A DNA stretch of 33,441 nucleotides from Circinella minor (lineage: Eukaryota; Mucoromycota; Mucoromycetes; Mucorales; Lichtheimiaceae): positions 1-33,441 of the forward strand of contig JAEPRB010000346.1 of the NCBI GenBank assembly GCA_016758965.1, read 5' to 3'. Below are positions 1 to 11,730 of the stretch, one piece after another; position 1 is the stretch's first letter; each line of letters starts with the position of its first letter. A model generated the notes under the pieces. The model had not been told where the DNA came from and ran no database searches. It worked only from the letters and a program-made list of their open reading frames with translations. Position numbers and translations under genes: made by a program.

Positions 1-1621
1 ATAGCTTTTATTGGCCTAGCAAGGTTACACGGATATCTTACAAATAAGAAATCTCTGTTTTAAATTTGAATCATAAACTTCGATATCTGCGATAAATCTG
101 CGATATCTGCGCAAGTTGCCCATGGTGTAATAAAAGATCATCAAATTTTAAACGTATGTAGCTGAAACGTAAATACAGTAGAACACTTTTAAACAAAGAG
201 AAAAATCTCACTTTATTTAACGATATGATTTACCTGTAAATATCGAATCAACTTTAGTATTCTGGTTATGAATTTCCATAAACTGCGGGTAATTTCGCCA
301 TAAGAAAACATATTCATTGGAAAATGATATGAATGAACTAATTGTCCGGTCATGAATGAAAAATTGGAGATAAAAAATGGATATAATGCAAAATATTTAA
401 CAGCATAACATGTTGGTGAAAAAAAAACGATGATAAACTAGTAAAAAGGATCGCTACTAAAGCGGTTCTAAGTGAAAGCTTCGCCCAAAGCACAAAGTAA
501 TATATATAAGCAAAACATTGGTCACTTTTGAGGAACGGCAAAATTGTTGCGATGGGAGATACGTAAGCAATAAAAAGGGAGAATAAATTTAATACTGTAT
601 ATGTGACAAAAGTGCTGGAATGGAGTGAAGCTAAAGTACATTGCTTTATTTGTAAATCGTCCTGGAGGTGTGAAGTTCATGGGAATAATGAAGTAAATCT
701 ATTAGTAAGTATACTGTTTTTGCGTACTTATTTGATATAAGATCGATTTTTGTGGGTTTTCAACAAGGTCTCATTGGGTCTATTTCAGCAGATGATCATG
801 ACATATGGAGCGAAAAAACATGAGTAATGTTGTTGTTCTCGCCTACTCTAAGTAATAATTTTTAAATACAAGTGTATAATGACAGTTGGAAATAAAATAT
901 TTTAAAAATGTAATTCTTACACTATATTAATGTAGATTCATAATTGAAAATCTGAAGGCCAGTACAGTGTCAGTAGTGGTATTTTATTTCATTTCCAGAA
1001 TGACTACAATTATATATGCTGATCTACGTACTATGATTATTGAAATAATAAGCAAAGTAATTGTATGATGCGTATCCAAATATTTCTGAGAGCAGTAGTA
1101 AAATGGGAAATAATAGTAGTATTAGTAATAGCAGTAATACATCAATAAATCTTCTATAATAGCTTTTTACTGAGTGTTCATTTGTGTATCGCGGGAGCAT
1201 GATATATAGTAAATATACATATACATTACTTATCAGATGTGCAATAATTAAATAGTGGATCACCTTGACCATAGCAACAATAACACCAGACAATACAGTT
1301 TCCATATCCAAGAGAAATTATTTTTTGTCGTATCAAGAATACCTGTTACTACTACCAATCTTCACAATGTATCACTTGTAAATGATATGAAGGGAAAAGA
1401 GGGGGCATGTGTATAGATCATTATAGATTCCAAATGTGGTCAGAAAAAACTTTTGTTACACACATATATACATAAATTATAGCTAAAAAATATTTGAGTT
1501 TTCTGTTGCAGAAAAAAAAAGTAACTGCGGCAGAAGAAATAAAAATAAAAATAAAAGAACCTTTTACCTTTCTTTTTTTTTTAGATTTCATATTAAATAT
1601 CGATCGCGTAAGAAAAAAAAA
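1..1621. other. AT-rich intergenic region, no convincing gene
   Basis: No ORF here shows recognisable family motifs. A 95-codon hydrophobic frame on the minus strand (1024-1311) is Leu/Ile/Tyr-rich, as expected of translated AT-rich DNA. The only coding-like stretch is a possible two-exon micro-ORF at 603-827, listed separately. Before the TCF25 start the sequence becomes A- and T-tract rich (1510-1621), with a T run ending in TTTAG near 1584 that could be the acceptor of a 5'UTR intron. Confidence 0.6.
603..827 (+). other. Possible spliced micro-ORF or gene remnant with a Cys/His motif
   Basis: An open frame from 603 to 704 reads into a good donor (GTAAGT at 705). A pyrimidine-rich acceptor (TATTTCAG, 781-788) follows, and the frame continues for 13 codons to TAA at 825-827. 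The joined peptide of about 46 residues contains CFICKSSWRCEVHG, a C-x2-C-x5-C-x2-H arrangement that could bind zinc, in an otherwise non-coding AT-rich region. No in-frame ATG was found upstream before a stop at 558-560, so an upstream exon or decay must be assumed. I do not recognise the family. It may be a relic, the end of a gene starting elsewhere, or chance. Confidence 0.22.
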
Positions 1622-4364
1622 ATGTCATCGCGTGCTTTAAGAAGATTACAAAAACAAAAGTTTGAAGATGAATTAGCTGCAGCTAATGAAGACTTTGAAG
1701 AAGAAACTCAAACAAGTGCCCCACAGAAGAACTTGTTTGATTTGGTAATGCATATTTTGTTTTTATTTTTTTTATAACAATGGATGCAATTCTAATCATT
1801 AATAAACACATATCTTTTCAATAAAATATTAAAAATAAATAAAACTTAATTAGTTAAATGAAGGTGACGACGATATTGACGATGACGAAGAGGAAGAAGA
1901 GGAAGAACGTACGATTGTAAAAGAGCAAGAAGAAAAAAAGACACCACTTGTTGTTGAGGAAGAAAATGAAGAACCTATGGTAAACTTTCTTTTTTCGAAG
2001 AAAAACAACAACAAAAAAAGAGCATATAATTTTACAAGGTCCTTATCGTGTTTGTTATTATATAATAAATATAGTCAATACCTGTCTCTAAATCTAAAAA
2101 GAATAAAAAAAAGAAAGCAAAGGCAAAAGCAAAAGCAAAGAAACAGAAAGATGTCTCAGATATGAGTATGAAAGAACTTGACGACGCGCTTGCAGAATTG
2201 AAGAACAATAATGAAGACAGGTAATTTATACACACACCCAAAAAAAAAAAACATTAATAAGAGGAAGGGGAGAAGGATATAGACATTATTGTATCATTAT
2301 TAATAGTAAACTAATTAATATTTTTTAATATGATATGAAGCCAAGGATCATCTAAATCCGAAACGACCAAACCTAATTCGACCTATAATGAATTCATCCG
2401 TGTCAACCAACGTAATCTCGATGCTGAAGCCGAAATGAAACGTATGTTTGGATCTCGTATTGTCAATAGCGAAACACGGGGTCGTGTATTAAAACGATCA
2501 AAATTGGCCACGCCCAAAGTGGATTGGGCTCCTTACAAGAGAAATGGATTGGGGATGGAACTTGTGGAAACCAAGAATGGTATCTCCTATTATTCATTCA
2601 AACATAATGATGAATATCAGGATGCTCAATTGGAATTTATGAATGCTGTTGCTACTCATGATCCAAATGCACTTATGTTTTTGGTTAGTCGTTACCCATA
2701 TCATGTGGATGGTCTTTTGCAAGTATCAGAAATGGCCAAACAGAGTGGTGATTGGACCGCCGCGGGTGATTGTATTGAACGAGCTTTGTATGCATGTGAA
2801 CGTGCTTTCCATCCCCATTTTACTTTTGGTTCAGGAACAGTTCGATTAGATTATCGTCGAGCCGAGAATCGATCTTTCTTTTTGGCAATTTTTAGACATA
2901 TTCAATTTTTAACTCGTCGTGGCTGCTGGCGGACCGCTTTTGAGTTTTGTAAATTACTACTAAGGTAAAATTACTATATTACACCAGTGGGTAATAGAGG
3001 GACAACGGAGAAAAAAAAAAGTCAAAGTTTATATTATTGTCCAAGAAAAAGAATTCATAATAATTATGTCGAATATGATTTCTTTTTCGGTTTTTGGTTT
3101 ATAGTTTAGATCCAGATAGTGATCCAATGGGAGCTATTCTTGCAATTGATTCATATGCACTTACTGCAAAAGAATATTCATTTGTCGTAGATATGGCATC
3201 TACTTGGAAAACTGATGGAAAGCTTTATCCAGTCGATATTCAATTATTACCCAATATTGCCTATTCATCTGCCTATGCCAAATTTAAATTAGCACCCAAA
3301 CAATCCAATGATCTTTTACAATCCGCCATTAAAAAGTTCCCTTCGGTTGTTCCACGATTATTGGAAAAACTTGGTGAATCAGGATTAAATGATCAACCCT
3401 TTTTACAAACGTGAGTAAACATATAATGACGGATTTATTAAACAGAAAATGGATCTCACGTCAATAGACCAAGGAGGTGGGGAAAAGCAATAAAAAACAT
3501 ATATATATATATATCACTAATTAATCATCCTATATATTTCTATATCTAAATAATCTCTTCTTTAGGACAACCAACACTTATTTGGATTTACTGCAACAAT
3601 TATTTGTGGAACGTACTTTTGAATTATTTAAAGAGCCCGAAGTACTTGCATGGCTTAAAGAAAATGCACAAGCTGTTTCAACCAAATTAAATAATGCACA
3701 TAAGAAGGTGGATTGTGTACAAAATGAAGAAATACCATTGAGCGTTTCACGTCATATTGTATTAACAGACATTCAACGGTTATTAAGTTATTTACCATCG
3801 GCTGTCACTAGTGAAAGTTATCATATGTATGATCCATTACCACCACCGGATTCAGTGACTGGATATGATTTATCGGATCGTATGAGACAATCAGGAGCAA
3901 GCACAGATCAAGGATTCTTTGATAACATTTTAAGAAATCTTTTGGGTGGTCGAAGGTTACCACAAGAACGTATGCGAGAAATTCAAAATCTTGTTGAAGA
4001 ATTACGTGAACAACAACAAAATCAACGTGGTGATCAATTACCAGGTGCTTTCCCGGGCGGTAATGACTTTGATGATGAAGATTACATTGACAATAATTTT
4101 GATGACGATGATGAAAATAATAATAATAATGAGCTACAAGATCACAATGGGTAAAGCTAATAATATTTTAAATGATGGTAATCTTATTTATTAACTAATT
4201 AAAAATTTATTTTGTATATGTATAGACATCACCATACTGAACAAGATATTCAAGATTTATTGAATGCAGTGACAGATGATGATCTTGAAGTACAGCAAGC
4301 ACTTGCAGCAGAGTATGAACAACAGCGTGATGAACAAAATAATAATAATCGACAACGTCAATGA
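1622..4364 (+). CDS. RQC1: TCF25/Rqc1 family protein, ribosome quality control subunit
   Basis: Seven exons: 1622-1744, 1854-1979, 2075-2220, 2341-2964, 3105-3410, 3566-4150, 4226-4364; 682 residues. The start MSSRALRRLQKQKFEDEL is typical of the family. An acidic stretch (exon 2) and a Lys/Ala tract (KKKKAKAKAKAKK, exon 3) follow, then the TCF25 domain from exon 4 through exon 6. Landmarks are PYHVDGLLQVSEMAKQSGDW, IERALYACERAFHPHF, and RLDYRRAENRSFFLAIFRH, with LLLSLDPDSDPMGAILAID across the exon 4/5 junction. The C-terminus is Asp/Asn/Gln-rich. In yeast, Rqc1 works with Ltn1, Rqc2 and Cdc48 on stalled 60S subunits, promoting ubiquitination and extraction of nascent chains; human TCF25 is the orthologue. 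The gene is convergent with the RCHY1-like ligase, 201 bp away. Exon 4 uses an AAG acceptor, the only one that keeps the frame open. The family call is secure; the yeast symbol is by homology. Confidence 0.93.
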
Positions 4365-4565
4365 ATACATATATAGAAACTCCTCCTATCACCTTTTTTT
4401 TTTGTTCACACTGACACCCTAAATCAAATATATATTATATAATAAAAGTAGTAGTAGTAGTAGTAATAGAAGTAGCATGTAGTGGTGCAAATTATTATTT
4501 GGTAAAACAAAAAGAGATTAAAAAAGAACAAAAAAAAAGTAAACGGAGGAAGGACAACATGATAT
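4365..4565. terminator. Shared 3' region between two convergent genes
   Basis: Only 201 bp separate the stop of the TCF25 gene (plus) from the stop of the RCHY1-like gene (minus). The spacer holds AATAAAAG-like polyadenylation signals near 4440 and a TAG/AGT triplet repeat at about 4448-4466. A space this small implies that the two 3'UTRs lie close together or overlap. Confidence 0.45.
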
Positions 4566-6444
4566 CTAATTATTGTTATGCTGATGATGATGGTTATGAT
4601 GATGAGAATGATGATGAGAATGTTCATGTGAACTAGCTGATTGATGTGGTACTGATGGATTATTTGATGTTGATCCAGGAGAAGAGGAAGAAGAAAAAGA
4701 AGGTGTTGTATCATTATTATTCCCAAGCACTGGCGTAGTTTGTACAATGTCATTCCCTACCACGGCTGAACTTGATTCCTGTGCATCCGTCATAGGGTGA
4801 TCCATTTCCAAATTTGTTGAATGTTGTTCTAAAGCATTCGTTGTAGTTGAACCGTTTGATGTACTAGCCTCATCTGCTTGTGGTGATGTACTTGATTGTG
4901 TTGGACATGTTGAAGTAGAGGAAGGGGGTGGATTTCTTGATTCATCATCTTGTGCCGTCTCTTCTGTATTTTCTGTTTTAAGTACAGTGGTATTGTAACT
5001 TCCGCAATCGGTACATTTATGATAAAAGAAATGATATTTTGCACTGGATTTCTTTTCACAATCATTACAAAAGATATGTGACACATATTTTTCATATTCT
5101 GGAGGCATGGGTTGTCGTACAAGTTCTCTATCAAGACGTGCAAAATATTCTGACATATCCCCTAGTGACTTGAGACACGTTGGACATTGGTATGATGTTT
5201 GTATATAAGCTGAATAACATAATTTATGAATACAGTGACCACATTGCTATAAATAATATAATTCAAGTGATATTATTAGCCTATATGATTTCTCTATATA
5301 TGTAACTACAGTTTTTTTTTTCTTTCCCTTCCAAATACTTTACCATAAATACAACTGTCGTAGTACTTGTAAACATATATTCTCCACAAATAGGACAATC
5401 ACTTTCCAAATTACGTTCTATACAACGATGTTTTCCTTTCATTCCCATAACCATACAAATATTGCATTTTTTACAATGAAAATAATCATCGTTGAGACCT
5501 CTTCCTTGACGACAGATACCACAATCATCACAATGATAAATTGATTTTTTTGGATCATCATCCCAAAGTTTACACTTGTCACAATAATAAGCGGCGACAT
5601 CAACTCCACATTTGCAGCACGTTTTTGCTGCTGGTTGTAATGTCATACATAACATACATAGCATATTTTTTGTTTCGTGACGGACAATACCATGATCGCA
5701 AGATTCATCGTGACAGAATCGACAAGGAAAAATAGTTTTACAACAATTGGCTTCTAATTTGACTTTACGCCTATAATGTTTACATCCCATAATTCCTTTT
5801 TCTTCATCCTAAAATAAAAAGATTTTCCCTTTTTTTGTTATTTTAACATAATTCTCGAAATCACATGGACATTATAGTTTTTTAAAATAAAAAATAAAAA
5901 ATTAACTAGTACTATTACTATTACTATTACTATTACTTACAAAATATGAAATTGTATAAGGGTCATCGACAGTTTTAGCAGTTAAACTTCCAGCACCGTC
6001 TGTTGCTTCAGCACTTGCGACATCAGGTAAATCTCCTGCAGCAGGTGGTTTTGGTCGTTGTGATAACCCCCTATGAGACATCAAATACTATTTTTTTTTA
6101 TTCATTTAGTTTTTATAATCATTAGTCAATGGCGCTTTTTATTTATTTTTAGAACAAAAAAATAAAATAAAGGGTAATTGAGAAGGGTAAATGAGAATTT
6201 AAAAATTATAATTTTTTACCTGAATCTTTCTTGCTTTTTCTTTTCGATCAATTGTTGTGTCAATTTGAATTTGCATAATTGCTTTACGCAATTCTGCTTC
6301 ATTAAATTCGTCTTTAACAGGTTTTGGTTCAGGTCGAGATTGATCTTCAGCATCCCACCAATCTTCTTCCTGTTGTTGCTGCTCTCTGTTATTATTATTT
6401 ACTTGGGCATCAGGATCTGTTTCATTTCTAGAATGAGCTGACAT
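4566..6444 (-). CDS. RCHY1: RCHY1/Pirh2-like E3 ubiquitin ligase (CHY zinc finger, CTCHY, RING-H2)
   Basis: Four exons in transcription order: 6444-6220, 6087-5941, 5808-5344, 5246-4566; 505 residues, all introns phase 0. Residues 1-124 are polar and disordered (QQQQ run, WWDAEDQ). The CHY zinc finger begins at GCKHY (C133, H135), followed by the CTCHY segment with repeated CxxC pairs (CDKCKLWDDD, HCDDCGICRQG). A RING-H2 has C262, C265, C281, H283, H286, C289, C300 and C303. A C-terminal zinc ribbon (CNDCEKK...CTDCGSYNT) follows, as in mammalian Pirh2. The tail is S/T-rich and ends in a His-rich stretch (HEHSHHHSHHHNHHHQH). Family members transfer ubiquitin from an E2 to substrates; mammalian Pirh2 targets include p53 and Ala-tailed quality-control products. 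Intron 2 carries a (TAATAG)n repeat at its donor. The domain order makes the family secure; substrates are unknown. Confidence 0.93.
5909..5939. repeat. Hexanucleotide (ACTATT)n repeat at a splice donor
   Basis: About five tandem ACTATT-type units lie within intron 2 of the RCHY1-like gene, directly next to its donor (GTAAGT on the minus strand, ending at 5940). Read through, the frame gives alternating Asn-Ser, so intron retention would extend the protein by a short polar stretch before a stop. Confidence 0.6.
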
Positions 6445-8199
6445 TATTTCCCTTTGATAATTTTGTTTTGCTTCTTCAAGTAATTATATATAATCAGAAT
6501 GTATATGAATAATATTTATATATATGTAAATTAAAAAAAAAATAAAAAAAAAAAGAGAAAAGAGAAAAAGAAAGAAGAGGTTGCTTTGTTATTCAAAACA
6601 TACTGTCAAATAAAAAATAAAAAAAAAATAAAGCTGTTACACCGCAAAATATGAAAACTCAGATTGCGTATGCAATTAACATTGGTTCAAATTCATCCCC
6701 TTATTTTTTTTTTCTTTTTTATTTTCTCATAATAATAATATAATATTTTGGATATGTTTCTCTTGAAATAAATTCTAAATAGACAACTTGAAAAAAAAAA
6801 TGAGTAATTTTTGGTAGTTGTTATGTATTAAAGTAAATTTATCAATTTTTACTTATGCATTTTGTATAAAAATCACACTAGATTTAAGTTAAACTAAAAT
6901 AGGAAGTTGGTTTAAAGTAAAAAAAAAAAAAATGATATACGTAATTGAATATATATAGTTTCTAGACGCCCAAATGTAAAATGGGTAACAAAAAAAAAAA
7001 ATTAGTAAATATGTACTTAATCGACTAACTTTAACGTATACTACATCCCTCTCCCTCTTCTTCAACAACATAAAAAGTAATTCATTTTGATGTAAATTTA
7101 TTTACAGCAGTTCTAAATGCAACATATTACATACATCTACTCTTCTACGTAAATCATTGTTTATTGTAATTTTAGAGAACATAATGTTATTATTATCTAG
7201 CAACTCTTTCTTCTAATATGCATAATTGTTGTTGTAGTAGTAGTGTAGCAATGTTACATATGAAAGATACTTTAACAATCCTTTCTTCTTTTTATTTATT
7301 CCTACTACTATTGAGATATAAAAGGGGTATTTTACAATTCTGCAATCCTTACCTTATTGTGGCCTGTTTTTTGTTTTATGCATATCAATTGTTTATACCC
7401 CCTTAAAAACATATAAACATCAATACTTTTTTTTTTATGGAATCTGATCTCCTCACATCAACACCCATTTTATGAATGCTGGGTAACAATAATAGATTAC
7501 TAAAATAGGCATTTGATTCCGACTTTTTATCTAAATATTACCCACGCCACACTAGAGCTAATCAAGCAAAAAATACGTCATAAATTTAAAAAAAAGTTTG
7601 TTTACTAAAAATAATAAGAAAAACATGTTGATCTGTTGTTATTCATTTTCCGCCCTCACTAAGGATAAATAGAAGAACACATATCGTATTATGAAAATAT
7701 AAGTTAAAAACGGTATTAGAACATTAATCGTTGAAGATTTTTAAAGTAAGTTGATAATAATAATCAAACTCAAGCTGATTTAATAAGTTCTCAACTGGAG
7801 CTTGCATAATTAACAAAAAAGAGTTGAATGTAAAGAAGCACTAAAATGGACATCGCTTAGAAAACAAATCTTTGAATTAAATAATAATATATGATGGATG
7901 GTTATTAAGTATTGGGATCTAGCTATTTACTATATTAAAATGATTTTTTTCTTCGATACGTATACTATATTATATATTACGTACGTAACATGAAAAAATG
8001 TCATTATGACACACTATAGATTAAGTAATTAACTTTTTTTAAGCCATAAAGTTTTTATTCTACGTTGATTTTGGCAAGTTTTGCGCTAAATATTTTCATA
8101 CGTAAAACGTGTTTCTATTATTGTTGATAAAGATATATACGTATATATTAAGTCCATTGAATAGTATAAATGTATAATGAAACTATATATTATGTATGC
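6445..8199. other. AT-rich intergenic region, nothing recognised
   Basis: This stretch lies upstream of the RCHY1-like gene. Next to that start it has long A/G-rich tracts (6530-6580), the minus-strand equivalent of a CT-rich promoter or leader. The rest contains A and T homopolymers and short hydrophobic frames without motifs. No tRNA, repeat array or conserved coding segment was seen. Confidence 0.55.
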
Positions 8200-8382
8200 T
8201 CAAGAACGGAGTAATGGTTGTCGTTCTTGTTCTTGTTCTTGTTGTTGCTGCTGCTGCTGCTCTTGTTCTTTGTAAGCATTTGTTGTTGTTGTTGTTGTTG
8301 ATGATGTCATATTATATCTATCGAAAGATTGGATCCACTTATAGATAAATACAATTATTATAAAAAAACATATAAATATCAT
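8200..8382 (-). CDS. Candidate 60-residue single-pass membrane microprotein
   Basis: An intact ATG-to-TGA frame with a hydrophobic N-terminal segment (IFICFFIIIVFIYKWI), which would form a signal anchor, followed by a polar tail with a Thr run, a Gln/Glu-rich run and the end RQPLLRS, which resembles an acidic/dileucine sorting signal. It lies 312 bp downstream of the P450 stop on the same strand. I do not recognise a family. The Gln-rich part is encoded by a CTTGTT/TGCTGC microsatellite (8221-8262), so the frame may simply reflect repeat DNA. Composition and small size give modest support only. Confidence 0.25.
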   Translation of the reverse strand: MIFICFFIIIVFIYKWIQSFDRYNMTSSTTTTTTNAYKEQEQQQQQQQEQEQERQPLLRS

Positions 8383-8694
8383 GGGAAAGTTATGTAAAGT
8401 AATTATTTTTAAATAAAAGAATAAAATAAAAAGAAAAAGGGAATACGTATCTACTTTTTAAATTTATACAAGAATAATAACCACCATTCTATTTTATAAA
8501 GTTATTGGAATGTGATAACAATGAACCTTTTCTTTATTCAACTCAGCTTAAGAATTTGGATTAATTAAATAAGGTCGATGCTTTTTTTTTTTTAGAATGG
8601 ATATTCAAATGTCATTTATTCATGAACTCTTTCATAGTATAATATAATAGATAAATTCATTGATAAAAATCAAAAGTAGCTATGACAACACAAT
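8383..8694. other. Short AT-rich spacer downstream of the P450 gene
   Basis: This 312-bp spacer contains T and A runs, including a T run at about 8582-8594. It should include the P450 3'UTR. No other feature was seen. Confidence 0.5.
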
Positions 8695-11081
8695 TTAGAT
8701 TGTTTTTGTTGTTAAGGATCTTTTTTCAATTATAACTTTTCCGTGAGGTAATCTTTCACCTGCAATAGGAAATATTATATCTTCAGGAGCAGATAATTTA
8801 TAATCACGAATTAACATGGATACAATCGTTTTAATTTCTTGAATTGCAAACCATCGACCACTTGAGAGTTATAATATTGATTTGATGTATAAGCAATAAA
8901 AAAAAAAGATAAAATCATCTTTTTGAAAGAGTATTTAATATATGCATTTATCAACGAACAAAACAAAAAATAACTTACGGGCATGAATGTTTTCCTTCAC
9001 CGAATACCAAAAATTGATCACTAACTTTAGTGGCTGGATATCTTGAATTAACAAAACGGAAAGGTTTGAATTGGGTCAAATCATCTTCTCCCATATTATG
9101 AGCATGCCATACATTAATCAAAACATCTCCATCTTTAATTATTATTTACGTATTGAATAAAAAAATAAATAAACCCAAGTTAATATTATTATTATTTGTA
9201 TACACATAACCATAAATAGACAAGTAATTATATATTTATTTATTTACCTGGCGGAACTACGGTACCATTGCTCAAAACAACATTATGATTTCTAATATTA
9301 GTATGAGCAAGTTCATAAAATTGACTACGAAGGCGTAATGATTCACGACATACACTATCCAACTTGGGCATATTCTTGATTATTTCAAATGTAAATAGAT
9401 CAACACTATTTCCTTGATTAGGATCAAGACCAGCTTTTCTAAGAACTTGATCTTGTTCTTCTAATAATTCATCAATAACTTCTGGATGTTGAAGTAATCG
9501 AGAAATGACAATGGTACCATTTTCACTTGTAGTATGAACAGAAGCAAAGATTAAAACTAAAAGTTGATCTAACATGGCTGTATAAAACTCTTTTTGGTTA
9601 TTATTATTATAAGATGGTCCATTAATTTCGATAAGTTCTTGTAAAACATCTTTCTATATTATTTGTATATAGTTACATTATTATTCACTGTAATTTACTA
9701 TATAAATTTCGTATAATAAAGCCTAAAATATAGTTACCGGTCGTTCCCAATTTGGATTGTTTCGAGCATTCGCTTGACGCATTTCAATTTCTGGTGTGAT
9801 TGCATCTAATATCACTTTTCTTTGATGTTTCACTTCTGCAGAAAACATACCAATACTTTTAAAATAAAGTTTCATCATCCATGGAAATTTAATCAACCAT
9901 GATTGATGATAACGAGGATGCATTTTTCCAATATCAGTTGTAATATTTTGCATAATAGATACAATTTGATCATTTTGACATAATTTTTCGCCTACAAAGA
10001 CTGTTGCACTACCACGTGCTACCATACGTTGTATCAATGGAAATATATTGGATACTTCCTTTGGTTCTTTATATTGTAATTGAAATAAGAAAATTAATCA
10101 AATTTTATTTTCTTGTATGATAGAACATTATCATGAAACACATATTAATAAGAAAGAATTACTTACCAGTAAGATCACCTAATATATCTTGAAGACCAAT
10201 AGTAAGCTATTTTTTGTTTTTCGAAATAAAAAACATAGTATAATAAGTAAATGTTTACAAGTGAGATATACATATTATAAAATAAAATGTTCTTTTAACA
10301 CTTACATTTTCTACTACACGAGGTGTATAATATTTAAGCTGAGGATTCACATGTTGAACAATAGCTTTTCTGGTCTCTTCAACAAGTTGATGGTGATTAA
10401 TAATTCCTGCCATTCCAAACATATCAAATGTCTAATTTAAACATTTGAATTGATTCTTAGCATGGTGTGTTATCTTTTATATGTAAAATCATCTCACAAT
10501 GTACCTTTCGAGTACCAACGACAAAGTCAAAATCGTCACTCATAAATACTTCTCGTGCATATTTACCAGATGCAACTGTATGAATCTAAATAGTTATTAA
10601 TAAATAATAACAATTGTTCAGATTATTGTAGTACTTACGTATATGTATTAAGAAAATAAAAAGTAACATTTATACTTACCCTGCCATACAAATGAATACG
10701 GTAAACAAGACCTAGTTTTTCAGTCCACTTTTTTGTAAAAGTAACTGGATCTTCTCGAAATTCTATAGTTGACCCCTTCCATGAATCCGAATAAGGAACC
10801 ACTGGTGTACCATCGTTCATAGCAGATAACTTTACAGAAAATTTATTCAATGAGCAAAAAAAAAAAAAAAAAGTTGCTTTAGTAGTTAATATCATGGATT
10901 TTATACAGCTTTATATATATATATATATACGTACCTTTATAAGTTGTCTATAAAATGTATAGGCTGTTATAACAGTAGCTACTGTGATCAATCCCATCTT
11001 TTGTTGTTGTTGTTGTGTAGTAATAGCCATATTAGGACTAAACTCTTTAAACTTATCTAAAAATGTTAGAAAGTTATTCAT
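8695..11081 (-). CDS. Cytochrome P450 monooxygenase, microsomal type
   Basis: Nine exons in transcription order: 11081-10935, 10829-10680, 10585-10505, 10431-10306, 10206-10167, 10066-9738, 9653-9248, 9132-8979, 8860-8695; 532 residues. Residues about 30-45 form a hydrophobic N-terminal anchor (GLITVATVITAYTFY) that would hold the enzyme on the ER. Helix I reads FASVHTTSEN (about 327-336), with His where many P450s have Asp/Glu before the conserved Thr. The ExxR motif is E395-S-L-R398. The haem loop is FGEGKHSCPGRWFA, with C477 as axial ligand, split by intron 8 after the Cys. The FASVHTTS and CRESLRL signatures recall the fungal class that includes ent-kaurene-oxidase-like P450s, but substrate cannot be inferred. 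No terpene synthase, PKS or other pathway gene is nearby, so nothing suggests a biosynthetic cluster. Length and motif order look complete and functional. Confidence 0.94.
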
Positions 11082-11730
11082 ATTATACTATCACTGTATA
11101 TTATTAAAAATCAAAGTTCAATGAGAAGTGAAAGAAAAGAAAAGAAAAGAAAAAAAAAAAAACAAAAGTTTTCTATTTTATGTAGTCAGATTTCCTTCAA
11201 AAAAAAAAAAAAGCAGAACTCCCAGTTTGTATGAATTAGGTGTTACAGCCCTACTATAATAACTATTAAAAAATAAAGCCAAGAATTAATATACACACAC
11301 ATATGATAATATAAATGTTTACTTTTAGTCACACAAACTTTTTGATTAGTTGTTTATATGTATTTCCGAAAAAAACAGTTTCGCTAAAATAGATCAACCT
11401 TTTTCTGCAAACTTATACGGTACGTGGGATAATAATTTTTTAAGTGTAGTGCGCGCAGATTTCAACTTATATTCTGCATAATTATATTTTTTTTCTGAAT
11501 AAATCCAGAACAAAATACCATTAGAAATAGATTATTAGTTTATTATAAAAGCATATGTCTTTTTTTTTCAGTTTTCACTTATTCTCTCCCTCCACACCAA
11601 CCTCTAAAAATTAAAATTATATTATAATAATTAAAATATTTTATTAGTCTAAGTATAATATAAAGAGTTCAATGTAACTTAATGGTATAGAAGGAATGGG
11701 GGGGGGAAAGTTGTTCTATCTCATTAAAAC

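Noticed and set aside
1024..1311. 95-codon hydrophobic minus-strand ORF
   Set aside because: Leu/Ile/Tyr-rich content follows from AT-rich DNA; there are no motifs, splice signals or promoter features.
6680..6694. GGTTCAAATTC, B-box-like sequence in the intergenic region
   Set aside because: The 75 bases upstream do not fold into tRNA arms, and no matching acceptor stem is visible.
8695..11081. P450 as part of a secondary-metabolite cluster
   Set aside because: No synthase, transferase or transporter gene lies in the window; the neighbours are housekeeping genes.
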